Of a stretch of 64,000 bases of DNA, positions 1-8,404 are shown one piece after another (within the stretch, counting starts at the first letter, position 1; each line of letters begins with the position of its first letter). The stretch comes from Mesorhizobium sp. WSM3860 (GTDB lineage Bacteria > Pseudomonadota > Alphaproteobacteria > Rhizobiales > Rhizobiaceae), in the NCBI RefSeq assembly GCF_002294995.1, contig NZ_NSGF01000006.1, positions 228,568 through 292,567 on the forward strand, read 5' to 3'. The position numbers were made by a program, and so were the translations under genes. The notes under the pieces are model-generated. The model saw only the letters and a list, made by a program, of their open reading frames with translations. It did not search any database and was not told the origin of the DNA.

Positions 1-233
1 TTGCTGCAGCGCAAGCAAGCGCTGTGGCGACTGGTTGAGCCTGGCCTCGGCAAGATCCAATACAGCGAGCATTTTGAGGGCGACGCGCTCGCGATCTTTC
101 GCGCCACCGAGAAAACAGAACTCGATGGCGTCATCTCGAAACGCGCCGATAGCCCCTACAAGAGCGGACCGTCGAAAACGTGGCTGAAAACCAGATTTTT
201 GAGAAAGCCGATTTCGAAACACTAGGTGTGTGA
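1..233 (+). pseudogene. 3' remnant of ATP-dependent DNA ligase (LigD-like), frameshifted
   Basis: The open frame runs in from upstream of the window and encodes the end of the nucleotidyl-transferase domain of an ATP-dependent ligase of the LigD/Ku end-joining type. Recognisable is LDGVISKRADSPYKSG followed by TWLKT, which matches ligase motifs IV to V. The frame then reads FLRKPISKH and stops at 225. In another frame the family-like ending FEKADFETLGV is still readable and reaches a stop at 231-233. Adding one T to the T5 run near 199-203 would join the two. Even then the C-terminal oligonucleotide-binding domain is missing. A relic is likely, but the 5' part lies outside the window and a sequencing error in the T run is possible. 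Confidence 0.6.
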
Positions 234-499
234 TCGAGCCGAGGTCGCGAACTCCGCTCTGTCCTGTGGGTCGCAATATTTCGGATCACGTCTGGCGCGA
301 CGCTGATTATCTGTCGATTCCCGATTCATTAACAATCAATGAACGTCCATTGTGGAATAACCTGCCGCCAATCACAGCGCAGCATCCAATGCAATATGCG
401 GCGCTTGTTGAAACAGCGAGTTGAAAGTTTGCCAAGCTTGTTACTTATGCTATTTCTAAACTGGGGGACGCTAATTTTCACCGCCTACGGAGGTGGCTT

Positions 500-2242
500 T
501 TGCGTTCAGAGGCATCAGGCGTCAGCGCGCAGAACGAGGAGTCTTCCTCGAGCGATGTTTCACGTGCCGATGAAGCGCTTCTCGCTAATCTTTTGGCAAA
601 TACGACCGAACTTTTGTCGTTCTATGATGGCGACTTCCGCCTAACTCACTACGCCGCCGCGCTCAAACGCCTGTACGGAGGTGCGGTGGTGCTCGGCGCC
701 GCCATTTGGGAGATCTACCCAAGCTTCCTCGACACGAGGTGTCGCGACGAATTTCTTCGGGTGTTCCAGGGCGGCTCTGCAGCAAGCATTGACCTGCCGC
801 GATCATCGGGCGAAGCGCCCCGGTCCGTTTTCGTCTTCGGCACTGCAGATGGTGTGGGAATCATCGAATCACGGGAGCAGGGGGAGCGCAGCGCGGCGCA
901 GGAGCAGGAGCATATGATTCTGCTCCATCAGGCGACGCACGACGTGCTGACCGGACTGCAGAATCGGCGGCGATTCGGCGAGCGGCTGCAGCAGGCGCTG
1001 GCGGCCATCGGCGGATCTCAGCCAAAAGCCGCCCTGCTGCAAATCGATCTTGACGATTTCAAAGCGGTCAACGACACGCTCGGCCATGGGGCAGGCGACA
1101 CGCTTCTGCAACTCGCAGCAGGTCGAATCCGCGACGCCTTGCAGGACGGCGAATCTGCGTACCGGTATGCCGGCGACGAGTTCGCCGTCATCCAATTGGG
1201 CAAGGAGCAGCCCGCGGAAGCCGAGCGCCTCGCCGGATCGCTGGTCAACGCGTTCAAGGACCCGTTCGTCATCAACGGCATTCCCGTCTTCGTCGGTTCA
1301 AGTATCGGAATTGCTTTCGGGCCGGAGCACGGGACCGATGGCGAGCAGCTGATGAAAGCGGCCGACATTGCTCTTTACGCAGCCAAGACGGATGGTCGCG
1401 GCTGCGCTCGAACGTTCAATCGCTCGATGCTGTTGTTGCTCGAGCAACGCGAAAATCTGAGACGCAGCCTTCGAACCGCGCTGGAGCGGGGCGAGCTTTA
1501 TCTGGACTATCAGCCGCTCATCAGGCCTCCCTCGTCGGTGATTGGTTTCGAAGCGCTGCTGCGGTGGCGGCACCCCGAAATCGGGGTCATTCCGCCCGGC
1601 GTGTTCATTCCGATCGCCGAAGCCGACGGTCTGATGGACGAGATTGGACGATGGGTGCTCGAGCAAGCCTGTCGCCAGGCATTGGCGTGGCCTTCCGCGC
1701 TGACAGTGGCAGTCAACCTGTCGCCGGCTCAGTTCCTGAGCGGTTCGCTGACAGACACGGTCGCTCAGATCATCGACGCAGTTGGAATCCGGGCTGAAAG
1801 GCTTGAACTCGAGATAACCGAAACGGTTCTTCTTGAGAAGACTATCGACAATATCGATACATTAAATACTTTGAACGTCTTGGGAATACGAATTTCGCTC
1901 GACGATTTTGGAACGTACTATTCATCCTTGAGCTACCTTAAGAATTTTCCGTTCGACACCTTGAAGATAGATCAATACTTCATCGCGGACCTGGAGACAG
2001 ATCTGAAGAGCCAAACGATCGTGCGATCGATCATAAGTCTGGCGCACGGCCTGGGAATAAGCGTCACCGCGGAGGGGGTCGAAACGTCGGGGCAGGCACG
2101 GTGGCTGATCAAGGAGAATTGCGATTACCTGCAAGGCAATTTCGTGGGACGGCCACTCGGAGCCGAGGCAACCAGCGAATTCATCAGGCGGTCGCCGCCG
2201 AAGGGGGTGGGAGCGATGGAGGAATCAAATCGGGCGCGCTAG
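500..2242 (+). CDS. GGDEF-EAL protein with N-terminal PAS-like region (putative c-di-GMP phosphodiesterase)
   Basis: A 580-residue cytoplasmic protein predicted to turn over the second messenger c-di-GMP. The N-terminal 130 residues look like a degenerate PAS sensor. A GGDEF domain follows (about 150-310) with the signature AGDEF at about residue 222 and no RxxD inhibitory site just before it. The EAL domain (about 325-570) keeps its key elements: EALLRW, VNLSP, EITE, LDDFG, LKID and TAEGVET. Hydrolysis is therefore the safer prediction; cyclase activity is uncertain because the first glycine of GGDEF is alanine. The start is TTG at 500, chosen for the GGAGG at 489-493. It lies about 155 bases upstream of the partner-switching cluster on the same strand, so a shared signalling role is plausible but inferred. 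Confidence 0.85.
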   Translation: MRSEASGVSAQNEESSSSDVSRADEALLANLLANTTELLSFYDGDFRLTHYAAALKRLYGGAVVLGAAIWEIYPSFLDTRCRDEFLRVFQGGSAASIDLPRSSGEAPRSVFVFGTADGVGIIESREQGERSAAQEQEHMILLHQATHDVLTGLQNRRRFGERLQQALAAIGGSQPKAALLQIDLDDFKAVNDTLGHGAGDTLLQLAAGRIRDALQDGESAYRYAGDEFAVIQLGKEQPAEAERLAGSLVNAFKDPFVINGIPVFVGSSIGIAFGPEHGTDGEQLMKAADIALYAAKTDGRGCARTFNRSMLLLLEQRENLRRSLRTALERGELYLDYQPLIRPPSSVIGFEALLRWRHPEIGVIPPGVFIPIAEADGLMDEIGRWVLEQACRQALAWPSALTVAVNLSPAQFLSGSLTDTVAQIIDAVGIRAERLELEITETVLLEKTIDNIDTLNTLNVLGIRISLDDFGTYYSSLSYLKNFPFDTLKIDQYFIADLETDLKSQTIVRSIISLAHGLGISVTAEGVETSGQARWLIKENCDYLQGNFVGRPLGAEATSEFIRRSPPKGVGAMEESNRAR

Positions 2243-2397
2243 CGCCTTGCACCGTTTGTAAATCGGACAGCTGTAAAACGATCGGGGCTAGATACCGCGC
2301 AATGCGGGACTGGCTCATCAGGAGGCGGTCAAATTTCCGTCCCGGAGCTCAAAGCGTCACCCGGGCTCAAATACGGATGGAATAGGAGAGGATGCGG

Positions 2398-2919
2398 ATG
2401 GGATCTGTTCTTCATGACCCGGCTGGCGAACCGACTTTTGAGCCGATGATCCAGATCGACATGGAAATCAAGACCTTTGTCTCCGCTTGGAAACACTGCG
2501 ATTATGTTTCGACGTACATCGCCCGGATGATCAGTCAAAACAGATCAGATTCGGTCCGGCATTCGAATCTCTTTTCCTCTGCCTTCAACGAATTGCTGGA
2601 AGTCGCCTTTCGTACCCGCCACGCCGACGGCGAACTGGCATGCAGGGTGTCTCGCCATGGCGCGACGGACAGGATCGAGCTGACATTTCCCTGTATGCCG
2701 GAGGAGCGCCAATTCTACCAAGAAGCCGCTTCGCAAGTCGCGGGATTCGAGGCCAGGGAACGATATCTCAATTCTGTGTCTGGGGATCTGGCGCCCAGCC
2801 GGGAGGTGGTACTGCTGGAGCTGGCTGTCGACTACGACGCGACACTCAGGGTCGAGGAAGCCGACGGCGATGCGATCACGCTTGTCATGGATCTTCCGCT
2901 TGAGGGCCTGCAACATTGA
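2398..2919 (+). CDS. Degenerate kinase-fold (HATPase-like) protein, slr1658/SiaB-like, paralogue of 6459-7019
   Basis: A 173-residue protein without recognised enzyme motifs. It aligns over most of its length with the protein at 6459-7019: both have an aromatic residue, then a basic residue and HC, followed by (F/Y)IA and an NELxE stretch. In the intact paralogue this stretch is the ATP-binding N-box NELIENA (N69-A75). Here it reads NELLEVA (N64-A70), so the Mg-ATP asparagine is valine. The paralogue's glycine-rich box near 141-148 is replaced by SREVVLL. Kinase activity is therefore unlikely and a binding or scaffold role more likely. ATG 2398 is preferred over ATG 2392 because it sits 9 bases after GGAG. 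The stop overlaps the next gene (TTGA), suggesting coupled translation. Confidence 0.8.
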   Translation: MGSVLHDPAGEPTFEPMIQIDMEIKTFVSAWKHCDYVSTYIARMISQNRSDSVRHSNLFSSAFNELLEVAFRTRHADGELACRVSRHGATDRIELTFPCMPEERQFYQEAASQVAGFEARERYLNSVSGDLAPSREVVLLELAVDYDATLRVEEADGDAITLVMDLPLEGLQH

Positions 2920-4094
2920 GCCCTTACAACCTGCACCCGCGCTTCAAGACGCAATACGATGCGAACAACCAGGAGTTCTCCATATCTGGGGTGATCCGGC
3001 CTCAGGCGATCGATGAGCTTGGGCCTAGCCTGGCATTGCTTCGCGATGCGATCGGCCGAGTACGCGGCGTTCTCTACGTCAATGTCAGACGCTTGGCGCA
3101 GATGAACAACGCTGCATTTCACGCTTTTTCGAGGATCATCCTCGATGCCTGTCGCGCTCGACCCGATCTCAAATTTGTTGTGATCACGTCAAGCGTCGTC
3201 GGATGGACCTCGCGAAAATTCGGTCGGCTGAGCGGAATCGAACCGAACATCACGGTCGAGGAGTATGACAGCGAATTCTATCCAGGGCAGGGCTTCCTCG
3301 AGGAAGGCGGGTTCGTTCCAATTCTGCGCACGCAGACAAAGATGACCTGGCGCCACGAGCGTGCAATCTTGCCGCGACACGGCATGAGACCCGGGGTCGT
3401 TATGGCCGACATCTGTTGCGGGATCGGGGATTTCGCCGTGCTCGTGCAGAAAGAGTTCCAGCCTTCGCGGATCGTCGCCCTCGACCACTCCATATCAAGC
3501 CTGGACTACGCCCGACGAGTGATGCGGGAGTTCGATATCCGGGGCATCGAATATACTTATGGCGATGCGTCGGAAATGCTGCTCGACGAGGCGCAGTTCG
3601 ACTTGGTCACCTGCCGACATTCGCTTCAAATCTTCAATCGACCGGAACTCATCCTCAAGGAGCTCTACCGCATATGCAAGCCAGGCGGGCGGGTCTACAT
3701 CACCAACGAGAAGAATTCGCATTGCCTCGGCGAGCCGCGCGCTGAAAGCATCCGTTGGACATACAATGAAGTGGCGAAGCTGTTCGCGCATTTCGAGATG
3801 GACGTCGAACTCGGGCCCAAGAGTCGGCGATATCTGATTGAAGCCGGATTCGACGACATACGTGTCGAGACCTTCACGGTCACCAACCTGGACGGAGATC
3901 CGCAGGACTTCGCCGATGTCATTGTAGCCTGGGCCGATGTCTATGCCGGCGAGATGGCCACCAAACGCGGCGATGGGCCGGAGTTCGTTGCACGGTTCCG
4001 GCAGGGCTTCCAGGATCACATATTCGCTGCGCTACACCCCAAGGGTTATGCGGGTTGGCCAATCTGGGTCGCATCGGGGCGAAGGCCGCAATGA
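2916..4094 (+). CDS. STAS domain fused to SAM-dependent methyltransferase
   Basis: A 392-residue two-domain protein. Residues about 15-110 form a STAS-like domain that aligns with the free STAS protein at 7037-7375 through a beta strand, a central helix and a shared W-x-S near the end. At the serine phosphorylation motif (NSSG in the free protein) this one has N64-N65-A66-A67, so it lacks the canonical phospho-acceptor. Residues about 155-300 form a class I methyltransferase with the SAM loop ADICCGIGDF and a post-I acidic residue in IVALDHS. The substrate is unknown. It starts with TTG at 2916, overlapping the previous stop by 4 bases, and ends in an ATGA overlap with the phosphatase gene. 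The fusion suggests that the partner-switching module controls a methylation reaction; that is inference. Confidence 0.85.
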   Translation: MSPYNLHPRFKTQYDANNQEFSISGVIRPQAIDELGPSLALLRDAIGRVRGVLYVNVRRLAQMNNAAFHAFSRIILDACRARPDLKFVVITSSVVGWTSRKFGRLSGIEPNITVEEYDSEFYPGQGFLEEGGFVPILRTQTKMTWRHERAILPRHGMRPGVVMADICCGIGDFAVLVQKEFQPSRIVALDHSISSLDYARRVMREFDIRGIEYTYGDASEMLLDEAQFDLVTCRHSLQIFNRPELILKELYRICKPGGRVYITNEKNSHCLGEPRAESIRWTYNEVAKLFAHFEMDVELGPKSRRYLIEAGFDDIRVETFTVTNLDGDPQDFADVIVAWADVYAGEMATKRGDGPEFVARFRQGFQDHIFAALHPKGYAGWPIWVASGRRPQ

Positions 4095-6457
4095 AAGCCG
4101 ACGATCAGCCTACACCGCGCTTTGGCCTGCGCTCCTTCCGAGCGAAATTCGTCTTGGTCGTTGGCGGCGCCGTGCTGTTCGACCTCTTGCTGAGCGGTGG
4201 CCTGGCGCTCTGGAACGTTCAAAAGCTGTCGCGCGACGCGGCGTCGGAAGTCGGTGAGGGCCTGACCACCGCAAACGAGGAATACATTCGCTCTTATGCC
4301 GACTCGACGGCGTTAAGCGTCGACCTCCTGCTCGATCGAGTTCATGGGGACGTGAAGGCGCTGGCCGGCGTTCTGCAGGCCCAGATCGACGATCCGAGCC
4401 GGCAGCGACAGGTCGGAGCAACCCTTTCGCATGAAGCACCCGCCTCCGTGAAAGTCGTCTATGACGCGCAGGGCGATTGGGCGCAGAACCTGCCGGGCGC
4501 GCCTTCCGTGATTAGCGTCTGGGGCTACCTGCTGGGCGCCGACCATACGCCGCTGCCGAGCGTTGAGCGGGAAATCGAAGACAGTACCGTTCTGGATCTC
4601 GTCGCGCCGACCCTTATGGCCAGCGGATCGCCAAAACTGCAGATGTACTATATTGGTCCGAAGGAACGGCCGATCTTCAGGACGGTACCGTATACGGACC
4701 AGGCACAGACCTTCGACCGACTCTATCCGGGCCACAACAAGGCGGAGTTCTGGGAGTTCTTCTTTCCGGGGATCTATGGGTCATGGCAGCAATGGACGAG
4801 GGATCCAGCCTCACGTCCAGTCGCCGACGACATCACTCAGACAGCGCCTTACACCGATGCGATCACGGGAAAGCTGATCGTCAGTTTTTTCCACCCGCTG
4901 CGGACGCGCGAGCGTACCGGTATCGCCGGTGTAGCGGGTGCAGACATCACTCTCGATCAGCTCGCTGAAGTCGTCGAGCGCGTCAAGATTGCCGAAACCG
5001 GGTTCGGCTTCCTCACCATGTCGACCGGCAATGTAGTGGCGATCAATCCATCGGGCGAGGCGATCATCGGCCTGACTTCGTCCAACGATGCAGGCACGCA
5101 GGGCGTCACCGGTCTGGAGAGGTCCCTGCGGGGAAGCACGCAGCCGGCCATCGCGTCGCTGCCGCTCGACCAGAACAATGACGGTGTCATTCAGCATATC
5201 ACGCTCGACAACAAGGGCGAACGCGTACCCTACATAGTTGTCCTCAAGAGATTGAAGCCGACCAATCTGTGGAGTTCGGGACCGATCAAGTCCGAAACGA
5301 TGTCGGTCGGAATCGTCGTTCCCGAACGCGAAATCTATGCGTCTCTGTTCGCCGCGCAGAAGAGTATTTCCCGCGCGACCAATCGTATCCTGCTCTTTCA
5401 GATCGCCGCCATCGTCGTTTCGCTTCTGATCGTTTTTGCGGCAGTGCTCGGCATCTCGAAGCGAATCACGGCCGGTCTCAGGGCGCTTGCCAGCGCCGCC
5501 CAGAGGCTACAGTCCAAAGACTATTCCGTCCGCGTTCGCGTTCCAACGCGCGACGAGGTTGGAGCGGTTGGGGTCGCCTTCAACCGAATGGCCGAGCAGA
5601 TCAGCTTCCACACGGAAAACCTCGAGCAACTCGTCGACGAACGAACCAGGGAGCTCGGTGACGCAAATCAGGAGATTTCCGCGCTCAACGAAAAACTGCG
5701 GGACGAGAACGTCCGTCTCGGCGCCGAACTCGCGGTTGCCAGGCAAATCCAGATGATGGTCCTGCCGAAACCATTCGAGCTCGAAGCTATTCCGGGGCTG
5801 GAGATCGCAGCGTACATGCGGCCGGCCGACGAGGTCGGCGGGGACTACTACGACGTCCTGCAGAACGGATCACGGGTCAAGATCGGCATCGGCGACGTGA
5901 CCGGTCATGGTCTCGAGAGCGGCGTGCTGATGCTGATGGTCCAATCCGTTGCACGCGCGCTGCAGGAGGCCAACGAAGGAGATCCGCACCAGTTTCTGGT
6001 TCGTCTGAACAGAGCGATCTACAAGAACATCGAGCGGACGAACACCGACAAGCATCTCTCGCTAGCCTTTCTTGACTTTGAGGATGGGCGGGTAACGCTA
6101 TCCGGCCAGCATGAGGACATTCTCGTCGTGCGTGCGGATGGGGACGTCGAACGTATCGATACGCTGGATCTGGGTCTGCCGGTTGGCCTGGAAAACGACA
6201 TCTCGCAGTTCGTCGACACGCGAGACATCGTGTTCGGGAGCGGCGACGTAATCGTGTTGCACACCGACGGTGTGACCGAGGCGGAAGATGAAGACAGAAG
6301 ACTGTTCGGATTCGATCGCCTCTGCAAGAGCGTGCAAAAGCGTCATGGCAGGAGCGCCGAGGACATCAAGACCGGAATTATCGAGGATTTGATGGCCCAT
6401 ATCGGAATCCAGAAGATCCACGACGACATCACACTCGTGATCATAAGGCATACGTAG
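4091..6457 (+). CDS. Membrane Cache-HAMP-PP2C (SpoIIE/RsbU-type) serine phosphatase
   Basis: A 788-residue inner-membrane sensor phosphatase. The first transmembrane segment is at about residues 20-42. A large periplasmic Cache-type sensor follows to about 430, then a second membrane helix at about 435-455, a HAMP linker, a coiled coil (about 510-555) and a C-terminal PP2C domain (about 570-788). The metal-binding acidic motifs are all present: GGDYYD, GDVTGHG, TDGVTEA and HDDIT. In this family the phosphatase removes phosphate from STAS proteins, here presumably the one at 7037-7375. ATG 4091 is chosen over TTG 4055 because it gives a 4-base ATGA overlap with the preceding gene. The domain order is that of Pseudomonas SiaA. 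The ligand is unknown. Confidence 0.9.
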   Translation: MKADDQPTPRFGLRSFRAKFVLVVGGAVLFDLLLSGGLALWNVQKLSRDAASEVGEGLTTANEEYIRSYADSTALSVDLLLDRVHGDVKALAGVLQAQIDDPSRQRQVGATLSHEAPASVKVVYDAQGDWAQNLPGAPSVISVWGYLLGADHTPLPSVEREIEDSTVLDLVAPTLMASGSPKLQMYYIGPKERPIFRTVPYTDQAQTFDRLYPGHNKAEFWEFFFPGIYGSWQQWTRDPASRPVADDITQTAPYTDAITGKLIVSFFHPLRTRERTGIAGVAGADITLDQLAEVVERVKIAETGFGFLTMSTGNVVAINPSGEAIIGLTSSNDAGTQGVTGLERSLRGSTQPAIASLPLDQNNDGVIQHITLDNKGERVPYIVVLKRLKPTNLWSSGPIKSETMSVGIVVPEREIYASLFAAQKSISRATNRILLFQIAAIVVSLLIVFAAVLGISKRITAGLRALASAAQRLQSKDYSVRVRVPTRDEVGAVGVAFNRMAEQISFHTENLEQLVDERTRELGDANQEISALNEKLRDENVRLGAELAVARQIQMMVLPKPFELEAIPGLEIAAYMRPADEVGGDYYDVLQNGSRVKIGIGDVTGHGLESGVLMLMVQSVARALQEANEGDPHQFLVRLNRAIYKNIERTNTDKHLSLAFLDFEDGRVTLSGQHEDILVVRADGDVERIDTLDLGLPVGLENDISQFVDTRDIVFGSGDVIVLHTDGVTEAEDEDRRLFGFDRLCKSVQKRHGRSAEDIKTGIIEDLMAHIGIQKIHDDITLVIIRHT

Positions 6458-6458
6458 G

Positions 6459-7019
6459 ATGACAGCGCTGTTCGGTACTCCTGACATTGCAATCGGGATG
6501 AAGGGGAGTGTCAGTCGCGTGCGGCTGTTCGACGGACCTCTCGACTTGAGCTGGCGTCATTGCGCCACGACCTCGGACTTCATTGCCGATCTTTTCGCGT
6601 TGCGCTTTCAGTCGTCCCGCAATGACTACATGGAGGTGCGGCACAGCATCGGATATCTGGTCAACGAACTCATCGAAAACGCCGTCAAGTTCCGCGCACC
6701 AGGCGAGATCGTGGTTGAGGCGTCGATGGATTCGGAGTGCTTCAAGCTCAAGGTGTCGAATGACGTCCTAGGTGAAATCGCGTCCGAGTTTCAAAGCCTC
6801 CTGGCGGACATCACGGTTGGCGACCCAAAGGACCTGCTGATACAGCGGATTGAGGCGAATGCCGCGAACCCCGATGTGGGGAGCTCCGGGCTTGGATTGC
6901 TGACGTTGATGAGCGACTATGGCGCACGCTTGGCCTGGATATTCAGCCCCGCCGATGAAAACGACCGTATTTGCCTGGAAACATATGCCTCCATTCCGAT
7001 CTCGCAAACTCACAACTAG
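6459..7019 (+). CDS. Intact kinase-fold ATPase of partner-switching type (slr1658/SiaB-like)
   Basis: A 186-residue cytoplasmic protein of the GHKL ATPase fold, the class that includes anti-sigma kinases and SiaB. The N-box [10 protein letters not shown] lies at residues 69-78, and the glycine-rich box GSSGLGLL at about 141-148, so ATP binding is likely. The expected reaction is phosphorylation of a serine on a STAS partner, most simply the protein encoded 17 bases downstream. It starts 1 base after the phosphatase stop, which suggests stoichiometric co-expression of kinase and phosphatase. It is the active-looking paralogue of the degenerate protein at 2398-2919. Assignment to slr1658/SiaB (DUF6272) is from overall pattern and length, not a search. 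Confidence 0.85.
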   Translation: MTALFGTPDIAIGMKGSVSRVRLFDGPLDLSWRHCATTSDFIADLFALRFQSSRNDYMEVRHSIGYLVNELIENAVKFRAPGEIVVEASMDSECFKLKVSNDVLGEIASEFQSLLADITVGDPKDLLIQRIEANAANPDVGSSGLGLLTLMSDYGARLAWIFSPADENDRICLETYASIPISQTHN

Positions 7020-7036
7020 ATGAAACGAAGCCAGAT

Positions 7037-7375
7037 ATGGAAATCAAGACAGACGACTACCGCGTGTGGACTGAGGGAAGCGATATCTTTTTCGACGGTG
7101 CAATGCGGCTTGCCAGTTCTGAGGCGGGTGCGCCGATCACGGCTTTGGCGACCAGTGTTCTTGCCTCAAACCCCGCTTCCATCACACTCAATTTGAAGGA
7201 CCTTCACTTTCTCAACTCGTCCGGCATCAACCTGCTGGCGAAATTTACCATCGAGGTGCGCAAGCATCCCGATGTTCGACTTGTCGTGCGCGGAACGCCC
7301 GACATACCCTGGCAATCGAAATCATTGCCGAACCTGAAGAAGCTGCATCCCGCTCTGGTGCTTTTGATGAACTGA
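7037..7375 (+). CDS. STAS-domain antagonist-type protein with NSSG phosphorylation motif (slr1659-like)
   Basis: A 112-residue single-domain protein with STAS-like strand-helix pattern. The stretch [12 protein letters not shown] places S61/S62 at the position of the serine phosphorylated in SpoIIAA and RsbV. It is therefore the likely substrate of the kinase at 6459-7019 and the phosphatase at 4091-6457. The start ATG 7037 is chosen because it begins just after the kinase gene and gives the normal family length. The output partner is not evident here. It could bind the GGDEF-EAL protein, as SiaC binds SiaD, or compete with the STAS-methyltransferase for a kinase-fold partner; both are inference. 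Confidence 0.85.
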   Translation: MEIKTDDYRVWTEGSDIFFDGAMRLASSEAGAPITALATSVLASNPASITLNLKDLHFLNSSGINLLAKFTIEVRKHPDVRLVVRGTPDIPWQSKSLPNLKKLHPALVLLMN

Positions 7376-7478
7376 CCTGCTTGTCCGAACGGTCAATGCG
7401 TCTCGATCGAGCCATTGCCAGCGACGTGCCCGCCCGTCCGACGATTCCTGATCGGTATCCAGCTGATATTCGGGACTG

Positions 7479-8240
7479 TCAGATCAGCAGCAGGCCCTTC
7501 ATCGAGGCATTGCCCTTGCGGCCGATGATGATGTGGTCATGAACGGCGATCCCGAGCGGCTTGGCCGTCTCGATGATCTGCTTGGTCATGTCGATGTCGG
7601 CGCGCGAGGGCGTCGGGTCGCCGGACGGATGGTTGTGCACCAGAATGATCGCGCTGGCGGAAAGCTCGAGCGCGCGCTTGACCACTTCGCGCGGATAGAC
7701 CGGCGTATGGTCGACCGTGCCGGTCTGCTGCACCTCGTCGGCGATCAGCCCGTTCTTCTTGTCGAGGAAGAGGATGCGGAACTGCTCGCGGGCTTCGAAG
7801 GCCATGGCCGAGCGGCAATAATCGAGAAGCTGCGTCCAGTTGGACAGCACCTCGCGGCCGCGCACTTCGCCGCGCGCCATGCGCTGCGCCGTTGCGGCGA
7901 TGACCTTGAGATCCGTCGCCACCATCGGCCCAATGCCTTTCACTTCCTCGAGCCGGGACGCCGGCGCGCCGAGCACTTCGGCAAGCGAACCAAAGCGGGC
8001 GATCAGCGCCTTGGCGATCGGCTTGGTGTCGACGCGCGGGATCAGCCGGAAGAGAAGCAGCTCGAGCAGTTCATAGTCGGGCAGGGCGTCCGGACCGCCG
8101 GCCAAGAAGCGTTCGCGCAGACGATCGCGATGGCCGTGGTAGTGCGGCTTCTCCGCTTCCACGGTCTTTTTTTGTGGCTTCTGCGGTGGTTCGATCCAGG
8201 CTTCCGAAAAGAACGCCCGCTCGTCTTCGACTTTCCCCAT
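7479..8240 (-). CDS. radC: RadC family JAMM-motif protein (UPF0758)
   Basis: A 253-residue protein of the RadC family. A helix-hairpin-helix region (GIGPM, about residues 105-115) is followed by a JAMM metalloprotease-like domain with the ligands in [14 protein letters not shown]. The historical link to DNA repair is doubtful and the cellular role is not settled. ATG 8240 is preferred: the open frame extends further upstream but the sequence before MGKVEDE does not look like family sequence. It converges on the STAS gene at 7375 with about 100 bases between them. Confidence 0.9.
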   Translation of the reverse strand: MGKVEDERAFFSEAWIEPPQKPQKKTVEAEKPHYHGHRDRLRERFLAGGPDALPDYELLELLLFRLIPRVDTKPIAKALIARFGSLAEVLGAPASRLEEVKGIGPMVATDLKVIAATAQRMARGEVRGREVLSNWTQLLDYCRSAMAFEAREQFRILFLDKKNGLIADEVQQTGTVDHTPVYPREVVKRALELSASAIILVHNHPSGDPTPSRADIDMTKQIIETAKPLGIAVHDHIIIGRKGNASMKGLLLI

Positions 8241-8404
8241 GGCCCGCCCGCATCGCTGATCGAAAAGAAGACCTTTGTCAGACACTAGAGCATGATTCTG
8301 AAACGCGAAACGGTTCTCGATCATTTCAAGAAAGTAGCCGGGAGCGTTGCTGAGACATACCAAGACGCCGTGACGATGTGGGCTGCATCGCATATTGGCG
8401 AGCG

